From Victivallis sp. Marseille-Q1083 (GTDB lineage Bacteria > Verrucomicrobiota > Lentisphaeria > Victivallales > Victivallaceae): a stretch of 64,000 nucleotides of DNA. Location of the stretch: the NCBI RefSeq assembly GCF_903645315.1, contig NZ_CAHJXL010000001.1, positions 1,478,001 through 1,542,000 on the forward strand, written 5' to 3'. The position numbers and the translations under genes are program-made. This document shows positions 47,782 through 56,260 of the stretch, in pieces (position 1 is the first letter of the stretch; each line of letters starts with the position of its first letter). The notes under the pieces were generated by a model that was given only the letters and a program-made list of their open reading frames with translations, searched no databases and was not told the origin of the DNA.

Positions 47782-48542
47782 CAGACTACCTCGAAGATTT
47801 CTGCCGGCGCGGAATTGCGCCGGACCAGTTCGTTCAGAATGACGTCAGCAGCATTGGTAGTGATGGTGTCGACCGGGAAAGCGAGGGCTTTGGCCAGGGC
47901 CGCAGGGGTGTCGACCGGGCAGGTGTCCACCTGAATGCCGCGGGCATGAAAACGATCGATCTCCGCCATGTCCAACTGGTCGAGCCAGATGCAGAGCCGC
48001 GTGATCAATTCGTAAGCATTCGGCACGGGAACCGCGAAATCGTGCAGCCGGAATCCCTGCAGCCGCACTGCCGGCAACAATTCGTGCATCGTGGCCAGTT
48101 GGTTGGCGTAAAACGACAGGACGGCGCAGCGGTCAACCAACCGCCGGCACTTCAATTCCCGGGCCAGCAGTTCAGTGCACGCCTCATCATTTTCCTTGAG
48201 TTCAATCAGGATTTCCAACGTCGGCGCAGCGCCCAGACAATCGAGGGTTTCCTCCAGGGTCGGCAGCCGGGTACCGGCGAATTCCGGCGCTTTCCAGCCG
48301 CCGAAATCCAGTTGCCGCAATTCAGCCAGCGTTTGCGCCCGGACCGCGCCGTGACCGTCGCTGCAGCGTTCCACCGTGTCGTCGTGGGTGACCACCAGCC
48401 GGTCGTCCGCCGTGCGATGGACATCGAATTCAATGGCATCGACGCCGGCGGCGATCGCCCGCTCAAAGGAAATCAGGGTATTTTCCGGATAAGTGGCCGG
48501 CAGGCCGCGATGGCCGACGATTTTCAAAGTCTTTTTTATCAT
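47781..48542 (-). CDS. Glycerophosphodiester phosphodiesterase family protein
   Basis: This 253-residue TIM-barrel enzyme hydrolyses glycerophosphodiesters to glycerol-3-phosphate and an alcohol. Family motifs: IVGHRGLPATYPENTLISF (first catalytic His), AIEFDVHRTADDRLVVTHDD (metal-binding Glu and Asp, second His) and LEILIELKE. The C-terminal DTITTNAAD is also typical. There is no signal peptide; the ATG at 48542 is used and the longer frame to 48881 is a shadow of the upstream gene. It couples by TGATG to the dehydrogenase. It may instead act on phosphodiester-linked surface glycans imported by the locus. Confidence 0.88.
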   Translation of the reverse strand: MIKKTLKIVGHRGLPATYPENTLISFERAIAAGVDAIEFDVHRTADDRLVVTHDDTVERCSDGHGAVRAQTLAELRQLDFGGWKAPEFAGTRLPTLEETLDCLGAAPTLEILIELKENDEACTELLARELKCRRLVDRCAVLSFYANQLATMHELLPAVRLQGFRLHDFAVPVPNAYELITRLCIWLDQLDMAEIDRFHARGIQVDTCPVDTPAALAKALAFPVDTITTNAADVILNELVRRNSAPAEIFEVV

Positions 48543-48621
48543 TTTTACTGCTCTTTGGACGACATCCGCCGTTGCGAATTGCGCCGGATCACCCGGCGCG
48601 GTGTATGGCTGAACTCCGCCG

Positions 48622-50628
48622 TCATCGTACGTTGTCCAGAAACAGCACATCCGAACACATCTCCTGTCCGGAGAAATGCCAGTGGTTGTTTTTTCCGGCG
48701 GCGGTTCGTCCCAGCCGGGACTGCCACCGGCCGGACGGCAGTACGATATCCGCTTCGGCCGGTCCCGGACCGAGGGCGACGACCAGCACCGCTTCGCGGC
48801 CGTCATCGGCGATAAAACGTCGCGCCAGCACTTCGCCTTGCTGGAGCTCGATTTCGACTTCCGGCGCGATTCGGTCGCCAAGGACGTAATCGCCCAGTTC
48901 CCGTGTCAGTGCCGCGACGCGGCAGATTGCCGGCCAGCGTTTGTCGAACTCCTCCGGGTCCGGCCCGGCGAACAGATCGAAGTAACTGTACATCAGGATG
49001 CCTTTGGCGCCGCCGATCAAGGCCAGATGGGTCTGGGCGTGCATCTGCGTCTCGGTCGGATAAATATATTCCTCGTGCCCGGCGAAACCGTCGGCTGCCG
49101 AAAGACGGTAATGGCCGAAATTGAAAATCTGCGGACAAATCCACATCGCTCCGGCGGAATCGACCGAAGTACGGGTAATACGGCGGTTGATTTCAATCCA
49201 GTCTTGACAGTTCCGGAGCGATTCCGGCTCGCTGTGCTTGCCGAGCGGATAGGGGTCGGCGGCGCAGATGTCGGCGGTGCCGCCGAGCAATAACGACATC
49301 GGCGAAGCCTGATAGAACACCATCAGCGTCGGATGCCACGGATCGAGCCGGTTGATCCAGTTGCGGCGGCCGCGGTGCAGGTCGCGCAGTTGGGGTGGAT
49401 CTTCATCGAACGTGTAGTAGGCCAGCAGCGCCGGATGGGATTGGAAGGCGGTGACGATGCGGCGCAGCGCGTCCCGTTCCCCCTGGCCGCCGGCGAAATC
49501 GGTCCACCAGGTTTTCTCCTCCCGGATATCTTTGACCGATAGAATCACTTTCAAATTATTTTTCGCCGCTTCGTCCAGAAAACCGTTGACGCGGGCGATG
49601 TCATCGGCATGGTCGCCACGCCGGTAGAGTAGAAAACTGTAAGGCAGGATTGTATTGAACGGCGATTCCCCGATGATCTGCAGATCAGTTTCCAGCGGAT
49701 TGGCAAGTTGCCGGGTGCGCGCGTCGATGGTGTTGAGAAACAAGCCCAACGGAAAGAATTTTTTGCCATCGACCAGCAGCCGGCCGGCCCGATCCAGAAT
49801 TGCGGCATTGGCCGGCTCAACGGCATCGGCCGGCAGAACCTGAAGCGGAATATCGGTTGTTTCGAGTATGTTGCCGGCGGCGTCGAGCAGCCTGGTCGTC
49901 AGCGTAAAAGCACCAGCTTCGGAAAATTTGAGTCTGCCGTGCGCCCGTTCCCGAGAAACGGCGGTGGAGAAGTGATCCACCAGTTGACCATCCCGGTACA
50001 ATTCAGCCCGAAGCTGTCCGGCCAGATTGCTGCCGGAATCGTAGACACCGAGTTCGATTTCCTGTTCGCCGGGGCGCAACGCGCCCGGCTGGGCCGGCTG
50101 CAGCAGATAGGTCGAATAGAAAATTTTCGGCATAACCGCCGCATGACGCAACCAGGCCTGACCGGTCGAACCTTTGAAGATGCCGAAGCCGAATTTGCCG
50201 CGGACCGCTTCGGACGGCACCGCCATTTCGAAACTGACCTCGGTCCAGTCCCGGGCGTTGGTTTTAGGATAAACGCCGCCGAGATATTCGCCGTCGCGGT
50301 CAAAATATTCGACATAGGCAAAAGCGACGCCAGCCGACAGTTCGGTTTTGATTTCGGCGGTGAATTCATAGATGCCCGGCGGAAGGTCGATCTCCCGCGA
50401 GGCGTGATAATAATCACCCCGCTCGGTTCGCCCGGCAACCAGAATATGAGTCCCGGGTGAATCGGGGTTGTCCAGAAAATGATGTTCGGGAGTGAGTGCC
50501 CACGCTGCGATATCACGTAATTCCGGATCGGCCAGTATGTTGTCCCCACTTGCGAAAGCGGCGGTAAAAGGCGTTCCGCTGAGCAGAAGCAATGCCGGAA
50601 ACAACAGGAAAAGAAAATGTTTTTTCAT
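48622..50628 (-). CDS. Secreted TIM-barrel glycoside hydrolase-like protein
   Basis: This is a 668-residue exported protein: MKKHFLFLLFPALLLLSG signal, start at 50628 behind GGAGA. Residues about 30-165 form a carbohydrate-binding-like beta domain (HASREIDLPPGIYEFTAEIK, YVEYFDRDGEYLGGVY), then a second beta domain, then the barrel from RLLVDGKKFFPLGLFLN. Barrel strands include LLAYYTFDEDPPQL with Asp-Glu in the position of a catalytic acid, and GILMYSYFDLFAG. The barrel start matches that of the 38940-41318 protein. It follows a pseudopilin by 32 bases and precedes the GDPD gene by 79. No GH family assigned. Confidence 0.65.
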   Translation of the reverse strand: MKKHFLFLLFPALLLLSGTPFTAAFASGDNILADPELRDIAAWALTPEHHFLDNPDSPGTHILVAGRTERGDYYHASREIDLPPGIYEFTAEIKTELSAGVAFAYVEYFDRDGEYLGGVYPKTNARDWTEVSFEMAVPSEAVRGKFGFGIFKGSTGQAWLRHAAVMPKIFYSTYLLQPAQPGALRPGEQEIELGVYDSGSNLAGQLRAELYRDGQLVDHFSTAVSRERAHGRLKFSEAGAFTLTTRLLDAAGNILETTDIPLQVLPADAVEPANAAILDRAGRLLVDGKKFFPLGLFLNTIDARTRQLANPLETDLQIIGESPFNTILPYSFLLYRRGDHADDIARVNGFLDEAAKNNLKVILSVKDIREEKTWWTDFAGGQGERDALRRIVTAFQSHPALLAYYTFDEDPPQLRDLHRGRRNWINRLDPWHPTLMVFYQASPMSLLLGGTADICAADPYPLGKHSEPESLRNCQDWIEINRRITRTSVDSAGAMWICPQIFNFGHYRLSAADGFAGHEEYIYPTETQMHAQTHLALIGGAKGILMYSYFDLFAGPDPEEFDKRWPAICRVAALTRELGDYVLGDRIAPEVEIELQQGEVLARRFIADDGREAVLVVALGPGPAEADIVLPSGRWQSRLGRTAAGKNNHWHFSGQEMCSDVLFLDNVR

Positions 50629-50660
50629 GATTCTCCGTATCGGGTTGGGGAATGAAAGAT

Positions 50661-51347
50661 TTAATGAACCGGCAGCCAGTAGACCTGGCAATAATCGTCT
50701 TCGGACCACTCGTCATAATGCCCGGCTTCGGCGCGGCCGTCCACATGAAGCTGATTCAGTTTTTTGCCGTGGCGCACATGCAGATATCGTTGGGCATCCG
50801 TCCGGGAGAGTACGGCGAAATAAGGCCCCCAGGTCTTCGTCGCGGCGGCGCAACCGTCGGCAATCTGAACCGTGTTTGAAGTCAGGCAAGCCATCCCGGA
50901 ACGCACCGGATTGTTGTAACCGCCCCACTCCAGCCGTCCCATATAGACGTTATAGAGATAATTGGTCGTCGTGATGATTATACCGGTGTTGGTTTCGTTG
51001 GTGGCAAATTCGCAGGAATCGGCCGGACAACTGAAAATTTCACTGTACTTATCGCCCGCCTTGAGTTCGGTCAAGGTTCCGCCGACGTATTCGTACATTG
51101 ATTCATGCCACGGGGTGCCGTAAAAGATTTTGCGGCCATTCGGATCCAACGTCATCGGCAGATATTCGTCGTTGTCGCCGCTGTACAACGCACTGGCCAG
51201 TCCCTGCTGTTTGAGATTGCCGATGCATTTGATCTGCAGCGCCTTGGCTTTGGCCTTGGCCAATGCCGGCAGCAACATGGAAGCAAGTATGGAAATGATC
51301 GCTATAACGACGAGTAATTCAATAAGTGTGAAGCTGGTTTTCGACAT
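50661..51347 (-). CDS. Pseudopilin with H-x9-DG motif
   Basis: This is a 228-residue pilin-like protein with a very short leader (MSKTS) and [17 protein letters not shown], then [22 protein letters not shown]. The C-terminal [13 protein letters not shown] keeps H-x9-DG. It is first in a run with the secreted barrel enzyme, GDPD and dehydrogenase genes; the LacI regulator gene lies 186 bases upstream. Cys pairs in the middle ([10 protein letters not shown]) may form a disulfide in the globular head. Confidence 0.9.
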   Translation of the reverse strand: MSKTSFTLIELLVVIAIISILASMLLPALAKAKAKALQIKCIGNLKQQGLASALYSGDNDEYLPMTLDPNGRKIFYGTPWHESMYEYVGGTLTELKAGDKYSEIFSCPADSCEFATNETNTGIIITTTNYLYNVYMGRLEWGGYNNPVRSGMACLTSNTVQIADGCAAATKTWGPYFAVLSRTDAQRYLHVRHGKKLNQLHVDGRAEAGHYDEWSEDDYCQVYWLPVH

Positions 51348-51533
51348 ATTGCCGGTCTCCTGTAATTACCATGATTTGTCGTTCGGGACGGGTATGCAAT
51401 TGTGAGCGGATCGTACAGCCTCCTTTCTGCAGCAACGCCGCCAGGATGTCAGTTTTGTTGTTTTTCATTGCAATGATGGAAAATGATATCTTTAAAAATC
51501 GTTAAAAATTCAATTATTGCAAATACCAGACGA

Positions 51534-52583
51534 TCAGTCGGTTTCTGCTGCACTCACCGGCAACCGGGCGAAACACGCGGACCCCCGTTCGACCAGTTGC
51601 GGCATGATCTCGACCGAAGCGGGACGCTCACCGGTTTGAATCCAGTCAAGCAGCAATCTGGCGGCATCGTGTCCGGCCCGGGTATGATCAAGTTCGATCG
51701 TACTCAACGCCGGACGGGTAAAACGGCAGAAGCGCTCTTTGCCCCAGCCGACGACGGCCAACTGACCGGGCACCGAAACACCGGCATCGTTCAGAAGCGG
51801 CAACAGATCCATCGCCCAAAGATTGCTGGCGACGATCACGCTGTCCAGTTGTTCCCGCTTGATCAGAATTTCGACTGCCTGTTGCAGGTGCCGATGAGTT
51901 TCGGCGTCGGACAGTTTATCCACCGGCGGCATCAGATAGATGCGTCGCGGATCGACGATCCTGCGCCGGAACTGCTGGAGGCGGGTCCGGGAGGATGGAT
52001 AAGGGGAATCTTCGGTGATGATGCCGGAGCGGGTCCGGCCGCCGGCGTTGAAATGGTCGAGCGCGATGGTCACCGCGCAGTCGGCATAACTGACGCTGAC
52101 GGCGTTCGGCACAACCGGACGGTCGACAAAAACGATTTTATCTTCCTCGTTACCGAAATATTTCCGGATCCGTTCACTTTCGCCGGGATAGTCGTGCGCC
52201 ATCGTGATGACGCCATCGACACTGTATTGCTTGAATACCTGATAACTCTCGGCCAGTTCTTCGACGTTGTCGTGGGCGACTGCGACCATGACCCGGTATT
52301 GCCGGCCGGCGGCGAATTGTTCGATGCCGGCCAGTGTCTGCCAGCCGGACGCGGCCGCCATGCTGTCGATAAAAACACCGATCACCTGGGTTTTCCGCCC
52401 GGTCAGGGCGCGGGCGTTCAAATTGGGCCGGTAATGCAACCGCTCGGCCGCTTCGCGAATCCGCCTGGCAGTCTCCGGCCGTACCCGAATGTTGGTATCG
52501 CCGCCGGAAAGGACCTTGACCACCGTCGCTTTACAGACGCCGGCAGCTTTGGCGATGTCGATCAAAGTGGTACGCTGCTGCAT
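51534..52583 (-). CDS. LacI-family transcriptional regulator
   Basis: This is a 349-residue repressor. The N-terminal helix-turn-helix (TLIDIAKAAGVCKATVVKVL) is slightly divergent from the usual VSxxTVSRVL, and the hinge RLHYRPNLNARALTGRKT is present. The periplasmic-binding-protein core (VIGVFIDSM, VDGVITMAHD, KIVFVDRP, SVPGQLAVVGWG) should bind a sugar. It is located upstream of the pseudopilin-enzyme-GDPD-dehydrogenase run on the same strand and probably controls it. Its own leader contains a symmetric AT-rich site (52594-52613) suggesting autoregulation. Confidence 0.9.
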   Translation of the reverse strand: MQQRTTLIDIAKAAGVCKATVVKVLSGGDTNIRVRPETARRIREAAERLHYRPNLNARALTGRKTQVIGVFIDSMAAASGWQTLAGIEQFAAGRQYRVMVAVAHDNVEELAESYQVFKQYSVDGVITMAHDYPGESERIRKYFGNEEDKIVFVDRPVVPNAVSVSYADCAVTIALDHFNAGGRTRSGIITEDSPYPSSRTRLQQFRRRIVDPRRIYLMPPVDKLSDAETHRHLQQAVEILIKREQLDSVIVASNLWAMDLLPLLNDAGVSVPGQLAVVGWGKERFCRFTRPALSTIELDHTRAGHDAARLLLDWIQTGERPASVEIMPQLVERGSACFARLPVSAAETD

Positions 52584-52593
52584 GTTGATTTAC

Positions 52594-52613
52594 TTTTAAA
52601 ACGCTGTTTAAAA
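52594..52613. promoter_or_regulatory. Possible LacI-family operator in the regulator leader
   Basis: TTTTAAA and TTTAAAA flank ACGCTG, an inverted repeat 11 bases upstream of the LacI start codon and downstream of its promoter. It is AT-rich, so chance symmetry is possible. Confidence 0.4.
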
Positions 52614-52640
52614 TTTGATAACCCGAGTCTACTTTCTAAT

Positions 52641-52669
52641 ATTATAGCAAAATTTTCCAGAAAAGTCAA
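52641..52669 (-). promoter_or_regulatory. LacI gene promoter
   Basis: On the minus strand TTGACT (52664-52669), 17 bases and TATAAT (52641-52646), a near-consensus pair. The IS630 element begins about 45 bases upstream. Confidence 0.8.
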
Positions 52670-52715
52670 TCCCTTTAACGAAAAATTAATCGAAAAGGGT
52701 ATGAGGGTTATTGTG

Positions 52716-53818
52716 CCGGCAACTAACTAACTTGCATATAAAACAGTCTTGGAATGGAATAATTTCTTGATTCGTTCCGGTTGTTCAGCTATCATTTCCA
52801 TATGTAGCTTGGCATGTTCGGTTATTTTTCCTTTGGCGCGCCCCAAGGGCTTGTTGCTCAGATTTGATTTCAAGTCGCGGTTGAGATATTCATCCGGGTT
52901 CAGGTCGGGACTGTAGCTCGGCAAGTAAAATAGCCTGATGAAAGCCGCGTTTTCCTGCAGAAAACCAGTCAACGTTTTGCTGTGGTGAACCCGCAGGTTA
53001 TCCAGAATCAAATACACTTTCCGCTCATTTTGACGAATCAGACGTTCCATGAATTGGATCAGGAGTTGAGCTGTCATCGTTTCGCTGTAAAACATGAAAT
53101 GAGTTTTCCCCTGGTTGGTAATCGCGCTGATCATATTAACTTTTTCGCGTACCGGATTGACTGCTTGCACCGGGGGGTTGCCTTTCGGCGCATAACTGCG
53201 GCCCTTGGCCTCGTCATTGCGAATTCCTGTTTCATCCCCCCAAAAGATATCCGCATCTTCTGATTTTGCCAGCTTTTTGATTCGGGGATACTCCTCAATC
53301 AGCCATTTTTGAACGTGCGCCTCATTGCGCTGATAAGCTTTCTTAACTGGTTTTTGCGGCGTAAATCCCCAGCGTTTCAAGTACTCCCCCATGGTTCGGA
53401 CTGGTATTTCGATTCCAAACGAAATCTTGATGTGCAACCGTACCGCCTGACGAGTCCAGAGCGCAAATGGCAATTTTAACTGATCCGGACAATGATCGAC
53501 CAAATCTTTCCGTATCTTACTCTCTTCATGCGGAAGCAGACGGCGTCCAAAGCCGACTGGACGACCGCATTTCTTTACTTTCAAAGCAGACAAGCCGCTT
53601 TTTTTCCACTTGCTTATCCACTTGCCCACCGTGTTGCGGTGCGCTCCGACGATTTTTCCGATTTCTGTACAATTATTACATTTGCCGCTTTGATACAATC
53701 TCACGGCCTGCTTGCGCCGCTCTTCAAGAGCGACCTTATCGAGTTTTCGGGCATCTTGAGTTTCCATGATGATAATATACACCATCAAGCAAATATTGCA
53801 CGTATGTTAATTGCCGAA
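52716..53818 (-). mobile_element. IS630-family insertion sequence
   Basis: The transposase gene is bounded by inverted ends. The left end CGGCAACTAACTAACTTGCA is matched on the other strand at the right by CGGCAATTAACATACGTGCA, ending near 53818. The element lies between the LacI promoter and the IS5-like element, which begins only a few bases beyond its right end. The TA target duplication typical of IS630 could not be placed exactly. Confidence 0.75.
52727..53767 (-). CDS. IS630-family transposase
   Basis: This is a 346-residue DDE transposase of the Tc1/mariner-like IS630 group. The N-terminal helix-turn-helix part has KCNNCTEIGKIVGAHRNTVGKW and a winged helix (GFGRRLLPHEESKIRKDL). The DDE domain has DIFWGDETGIRND (first Asp), KVYLILDNLRVHHS (second Asp) and LPSYSPDLNPDEYLNRDLK (final Glu). 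The frame is complete and the ATG at 53767 is preferred over 53788. The intact motif set suggests possible activity. Confidence 0.93.
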   Translation of the reverse strand: METQDARKLDKVALEERRKQAVRLYQSGKCNNCTEIGKIVGAHRNTVGKWISKWKKSGLSALKVKKCGRPVGFGRRLLPHEESKIRKDLVDHCPDQLKLPFALWTRQAVRLHIKISFGIEIPVRTMGEYLKRWGFTPQKPVKKAYQRNEAHVQKWLIEEYPRIKKLAKSEDADIFWGDETGIRNDEAKGRSYAPKGNPPVQAVNPVREKVNMISAITNQGKTHFMFYSETMTAQLLIQFMERLIRQNERKVYLILDNLRVHHSKTLTGFLQENAAFIRLFYLPSYSPDLNPDEYLNRDLKSNLSNKPLGRAKGKITEHAKLHMEMIAEQPERIKKLFHSKTVLYAS

Positions 53819-53823
53819 TCTAT

Positions 53824-53945
53824 AATTGAAAAAGTAAACGCACCGCAGAAAATAGACAGGTTGCATTTAGTTTGTCGCAAAGAAGGAGGTCGCATTCAGT
53901 TTGACAAATAGAATAAGTTGCGTTTAGAACTTATCCCTAAATAAC
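53824..53945. repeat. Left 122-bp inverted repeat
   Basis: It is inverted relative to 54801-54922. It contains three related 18-20-base words about 29 bases apart: GGTTGCATTTAGTTTGTC (53859), GGTCGCATTCAGTTTGAC (53888) and AGTTGCGTTTAGAACTTATC (53916), like repeated transposase-binding sites. Confidence 0.9.
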
Positions 53946-54745
53946 TGCAAGTTTTCTATAAATAATCACGCATGTTGCCAGTTGAAGCAATGCTTCATAT
54001 GCGGCATGTGTTTTTTCAAAACGCACCAGAAGTTTTCTGAAGCGATTGAATCATGAATGGGCCACTTCCACAATCCAACGTCGAGCTTTGTAACCTTGCC
54101 TGACTGCAATTTTCTCCCCGCGGTCTGATGTGCGGAATATATCGGTACGCCTTCATAACTTCTCCAGAGCCGGTATAACCGGCATCCGCACAAAGATTCT
54201 GCTTTGTCCTTCCTCGCGGCTTTCTCATTTTTGCGCTCAAAACGGCATTCACTTGCGTAACATCATTCCGATTTGCTCCGGTTACGACTATTGACAACGG
54301 GATGCCACGCTCGTCTACGAGAACGTGACGTTTGGTCCCATTTTTTTCCCCTGTCAGTGGGATTGGGACCTACTGCTTCCCAGGCCAATGGGGCTTTGTT
54401 CATTGCTCCGTCGATACTTTGCCAACGCCAGGAAATCCCTTCCAACTCATCGTATTCCGCCAAACCTTTCTTCCACAATTTTTGAAACAATCCGGCTTTC
54501 GACCAGCGCTGAAAATAACGATGTATGCTGCTTGAACTCCCATATTCTCGGGGAAGCGCCTTCCATTGTATTCCCGTTCGCAAAACATACACGATACCCT
54601 CAAACACTCGACGCGCTTCCAACGGTTTGCGTCCCGCTCCGCGACGACGCTGATATTCTCGATTGCTATCACGCCTTGCACGGGGAATCAAAGGTTCGAC
54701 CTTCGACCAAAAAGCATCAGAGACTTCCCACGAATTCATTGCCAT
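53937..54745 (-). pseudogene. IS5-family transposase, frameshifted and with a nonsense codon
   Basis: The N-terminal part starts at ATG 54745 behind AGGAAGG: WEVSDAFWSKVEPLIPRARR, FEGIVYVLRTGIQWKALP and SIDGAMNKAP (first DDE Asp). At A7 (54341-54347) the frame must shift by one to continue with GTKRHVLVDERGIPLSIVVT and NLCADAGYTG (second Asp). A further indel near 54110-54118 leads to ARRWIVEVAHS, where Trp is replaced by TGA (54051-54053), and then FNRFRKLLVRFEKTHAAYEA. The A7 slip could be programmed, but the second indel and the stop mean no full product. Confidence 0.85.
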
Positions 54746-54800
54746 ATTCACCTTCCTAGTGTTTGATGATAACATAGCAATATTTTTCATGTTTTCAACT

Positions 54801-54922
54801 GTTATTTAGGGATAAATTCCAAACGCAACTTATTCTATTTGTCAAACTGAATGCGACCTCCTTCTTTGCGACAAACTAAATGCAACCTGTCTATTTTCTG
54901 CGGTGCGTTTACTTTTTCAATT
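54801..54922. repeat. Right 122-bp inverted repeat
   Basis: It is the complement of 53824-53945 with about two mismatches near the inner third (TTTGGAATTT against TTTAGAACTT). Confidence 0.9.
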
Positions 54923-54961
54923 GACCCCCCGAATTTAATCTAAAAAAAAGCGCAGGGGGGA

Positions 54962-55013
54962 TTGACTTTTTCTTCAAAATATACTATACTTCATTTAGCC
55001 ACTGGTATTACCA
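54962..55013 (+). promoter_or_regulatory. Chitinase promoter with palindromic operator
   Basis: TTGACT (54962-54967), 17 bases, TATACT (54985-54990), and 13 positions on the palindrome TGGTATTACCA (55003-55013). The same layout recurs at 56152-56203. Confidence 0.85.
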
Positions 55014-55045
55014 CTTTCCAAAAGAACACAACGAAAGGAACTGCG

Positions 55046-56155
55046 ATGAAAATAAGGTGGACAGGATTGCTTGCCGCGCTGACTTTGGGCTGGGTGAATG
55101 CCGCGGAGCTTCCCCCGCCGGTGATCGGCGGCTATTATGAAGTCGGCGGCGATTACGACAGTTATCCGTGCGACCGGGTTCATCCGGATTACAACATCCT
55201 TTACAATGCGTTTCTGCAGGCCGGTGCCGCCGGCGAACTGTTGCTGGATCAGGAGCATCTGCCGAACCCGGAGCTGGTCAGGCACGGCCATCAGCGCAAT
55301 CTGCCGGTACTGGTTTCGCTCGGTGGTGTCACGCCGTTCGTCGAAGTGACCGCCACACCGGAAAAATGCGCCGCTTATGTCGATAAAGTGATCAAACACG
55401 TTCAAAAGTACGATTACGACGGCATCGACGTCGACTGGGAGCACCCGCGCGAACCGGAGCAGGGCGCGCGCTGGACAGCATTGATCCGGTCGCTTCGCAG
55501 CGAACTGGACAAACTGGGCAAGCGGAACGGCCGGAAGATGTATTTGACCACCGCTTTGCCGCCGGGCGACTGGGCCTGGCAACATAACGACTTCGCGGTG
55601 ATGCGGGACTGCCTGGATTACATCAACGTGATGTGCTACGATTCCGGCTGGAACTCCTCGACCTATCATGCGCCGATGCACGCCAATCCAGCCGATCCCG
55701 GCCAGGTCAATTTCGTCGAGCAATTGGAATTTCTGGAAAAAAAGGTCGGCTATCCCCGCTCGAAAATCATCGTCGGACTGCCGTTTTACGGCAACTATTT
55801 CGAGGCGGACCAGCCTTTCGTCCCGGTCGATCCCCAGCATTGGCGGCAGGTGACTTATGCCGACGCGCTGAAGCTCAGCGAAGGATATAAACGGAGCTAC
55901 GAAGTAAACTCCGGCGGAGTCTGGGCCTGGGCGCCGGATCAAAAAAAGCTGGTCATTTACGATTCGCCGCAAAGCATTTACGACAAGACGCAGTATTATC
56001 TCAACCAGGGATACGGCGGGGTCTTCTGCTGGGCGGTCAACCGGGATGTGCTGCCGGACGGCAGCCAGCCGCTGACCGGGGCGATGATGCAGTCGGCAAA
56101 CGATTTCAGCGCCGCCCAGGCGGTAAAATCGAAAAAAATTACCGCCGGCGATTGA
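55046..56155 (+). CDS. Secreted GH18 chitinase-like enzyme
   Basis: This is a 369-residue exported protein: MKIRWTGLLAALTLGWVNAA is a signal peptide; the start at 55046 has AAAGGA upstream. The GH18 catalytic motif is complete: YDGIDVDWEHP with D125, D128, D130 and the acid E132. Other barrel blocks: LPVLVSLGGV, MYLTTALPPGDW, YINVMCYDSGW, KIIVGLPFYGNYF and GVFCWAVNRD. It should cut chitin or N-acetylglucosamine-containing glycans by substrate-assisted catalysis. No chitin-binding domain is attached. It shares promoter and operator with the hybrid regulator gene that follows, so it is presumably repressed by it until the sugar is present. Confidence 0.92.
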   Translation: MKIRWTGLLAALTLGWVNAAELPPPVIGGYYEVGGDYDSYPCDRVHPDYNILYNAFLQAGAAGELLLDQEHLPNPELVRHGHQRNLPVLVSLGGVTPFVEVTATPEKCAAYVDKVIKHVQKYDYDGIDVDWEHPREPEQGARWTALIRSLRSELDKLGKRNGRKMYLTTALPPGDWAWQHNDFAVMRDCLDYINVMCYDSGWNSSTYHAPMHANPADPGQVNFVEQLEFLEKKVGYPRSKIIVGLPFYGNYFEADQPFVPVDPQHWRQVTYADALKLSEGYKRSYEVNSGGVWAWAPDQKKLVIYDSPQSIYDKTQYYLNQGYGGVFCWAVNRDVLPDGSQPLTGAMMQSANDFSAAQAVKSKKITAGD

Positions 56156-56203
56156 CTTTTTATCGAAAATATACTATACTTTAATCAAATACTGGCAATG
56201 CCA
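56152..56203 (+). promoter_or_regulatory. Promoter-operator of the GntR/LacI hybrid regulator
   Basis: TTGACT (56152-56157, overlapping the chitinase stop), 17 bases, TATACT (56175-56180), then the palindrome TGGCAATGCCA (56193-56203) at the same 13-position offset as upstream of the chitinase. Probable binding site of the encoded regulator. Confidence 0.85.
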
Positions 56204-56260
56204 CTTCAAATCAACCGGAATGCCACAAATACGGATACGGAACTGGCGAAAGAATAGAGA

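Larger units (their letters stand above)
53824..54922 (-). mobile_element. Inactive IS5-like element with 122-bp inverted ends
   Basis: A broken IS5-family transposase gene lies between two 122-base inverted copies (53824-53945 and 54801-54922) differing at about two positions. The inner ends (GTTATTTAGGGATAA) look like ordinary IS5 termini, and the outer 100 bases are extra. The left arm abuts the IS630 element and the right arm abuts the chitinase promoter region. Confidence 0.7.

Noticed and set aside
51350-51480. 49-codon minus-strand ORF beginning MKNNKTDILAAL ahead of the pseudopilin
   Set aside because: No ribosome-binding site and it overlaps the pseudopilin start; probably leader sequence only.
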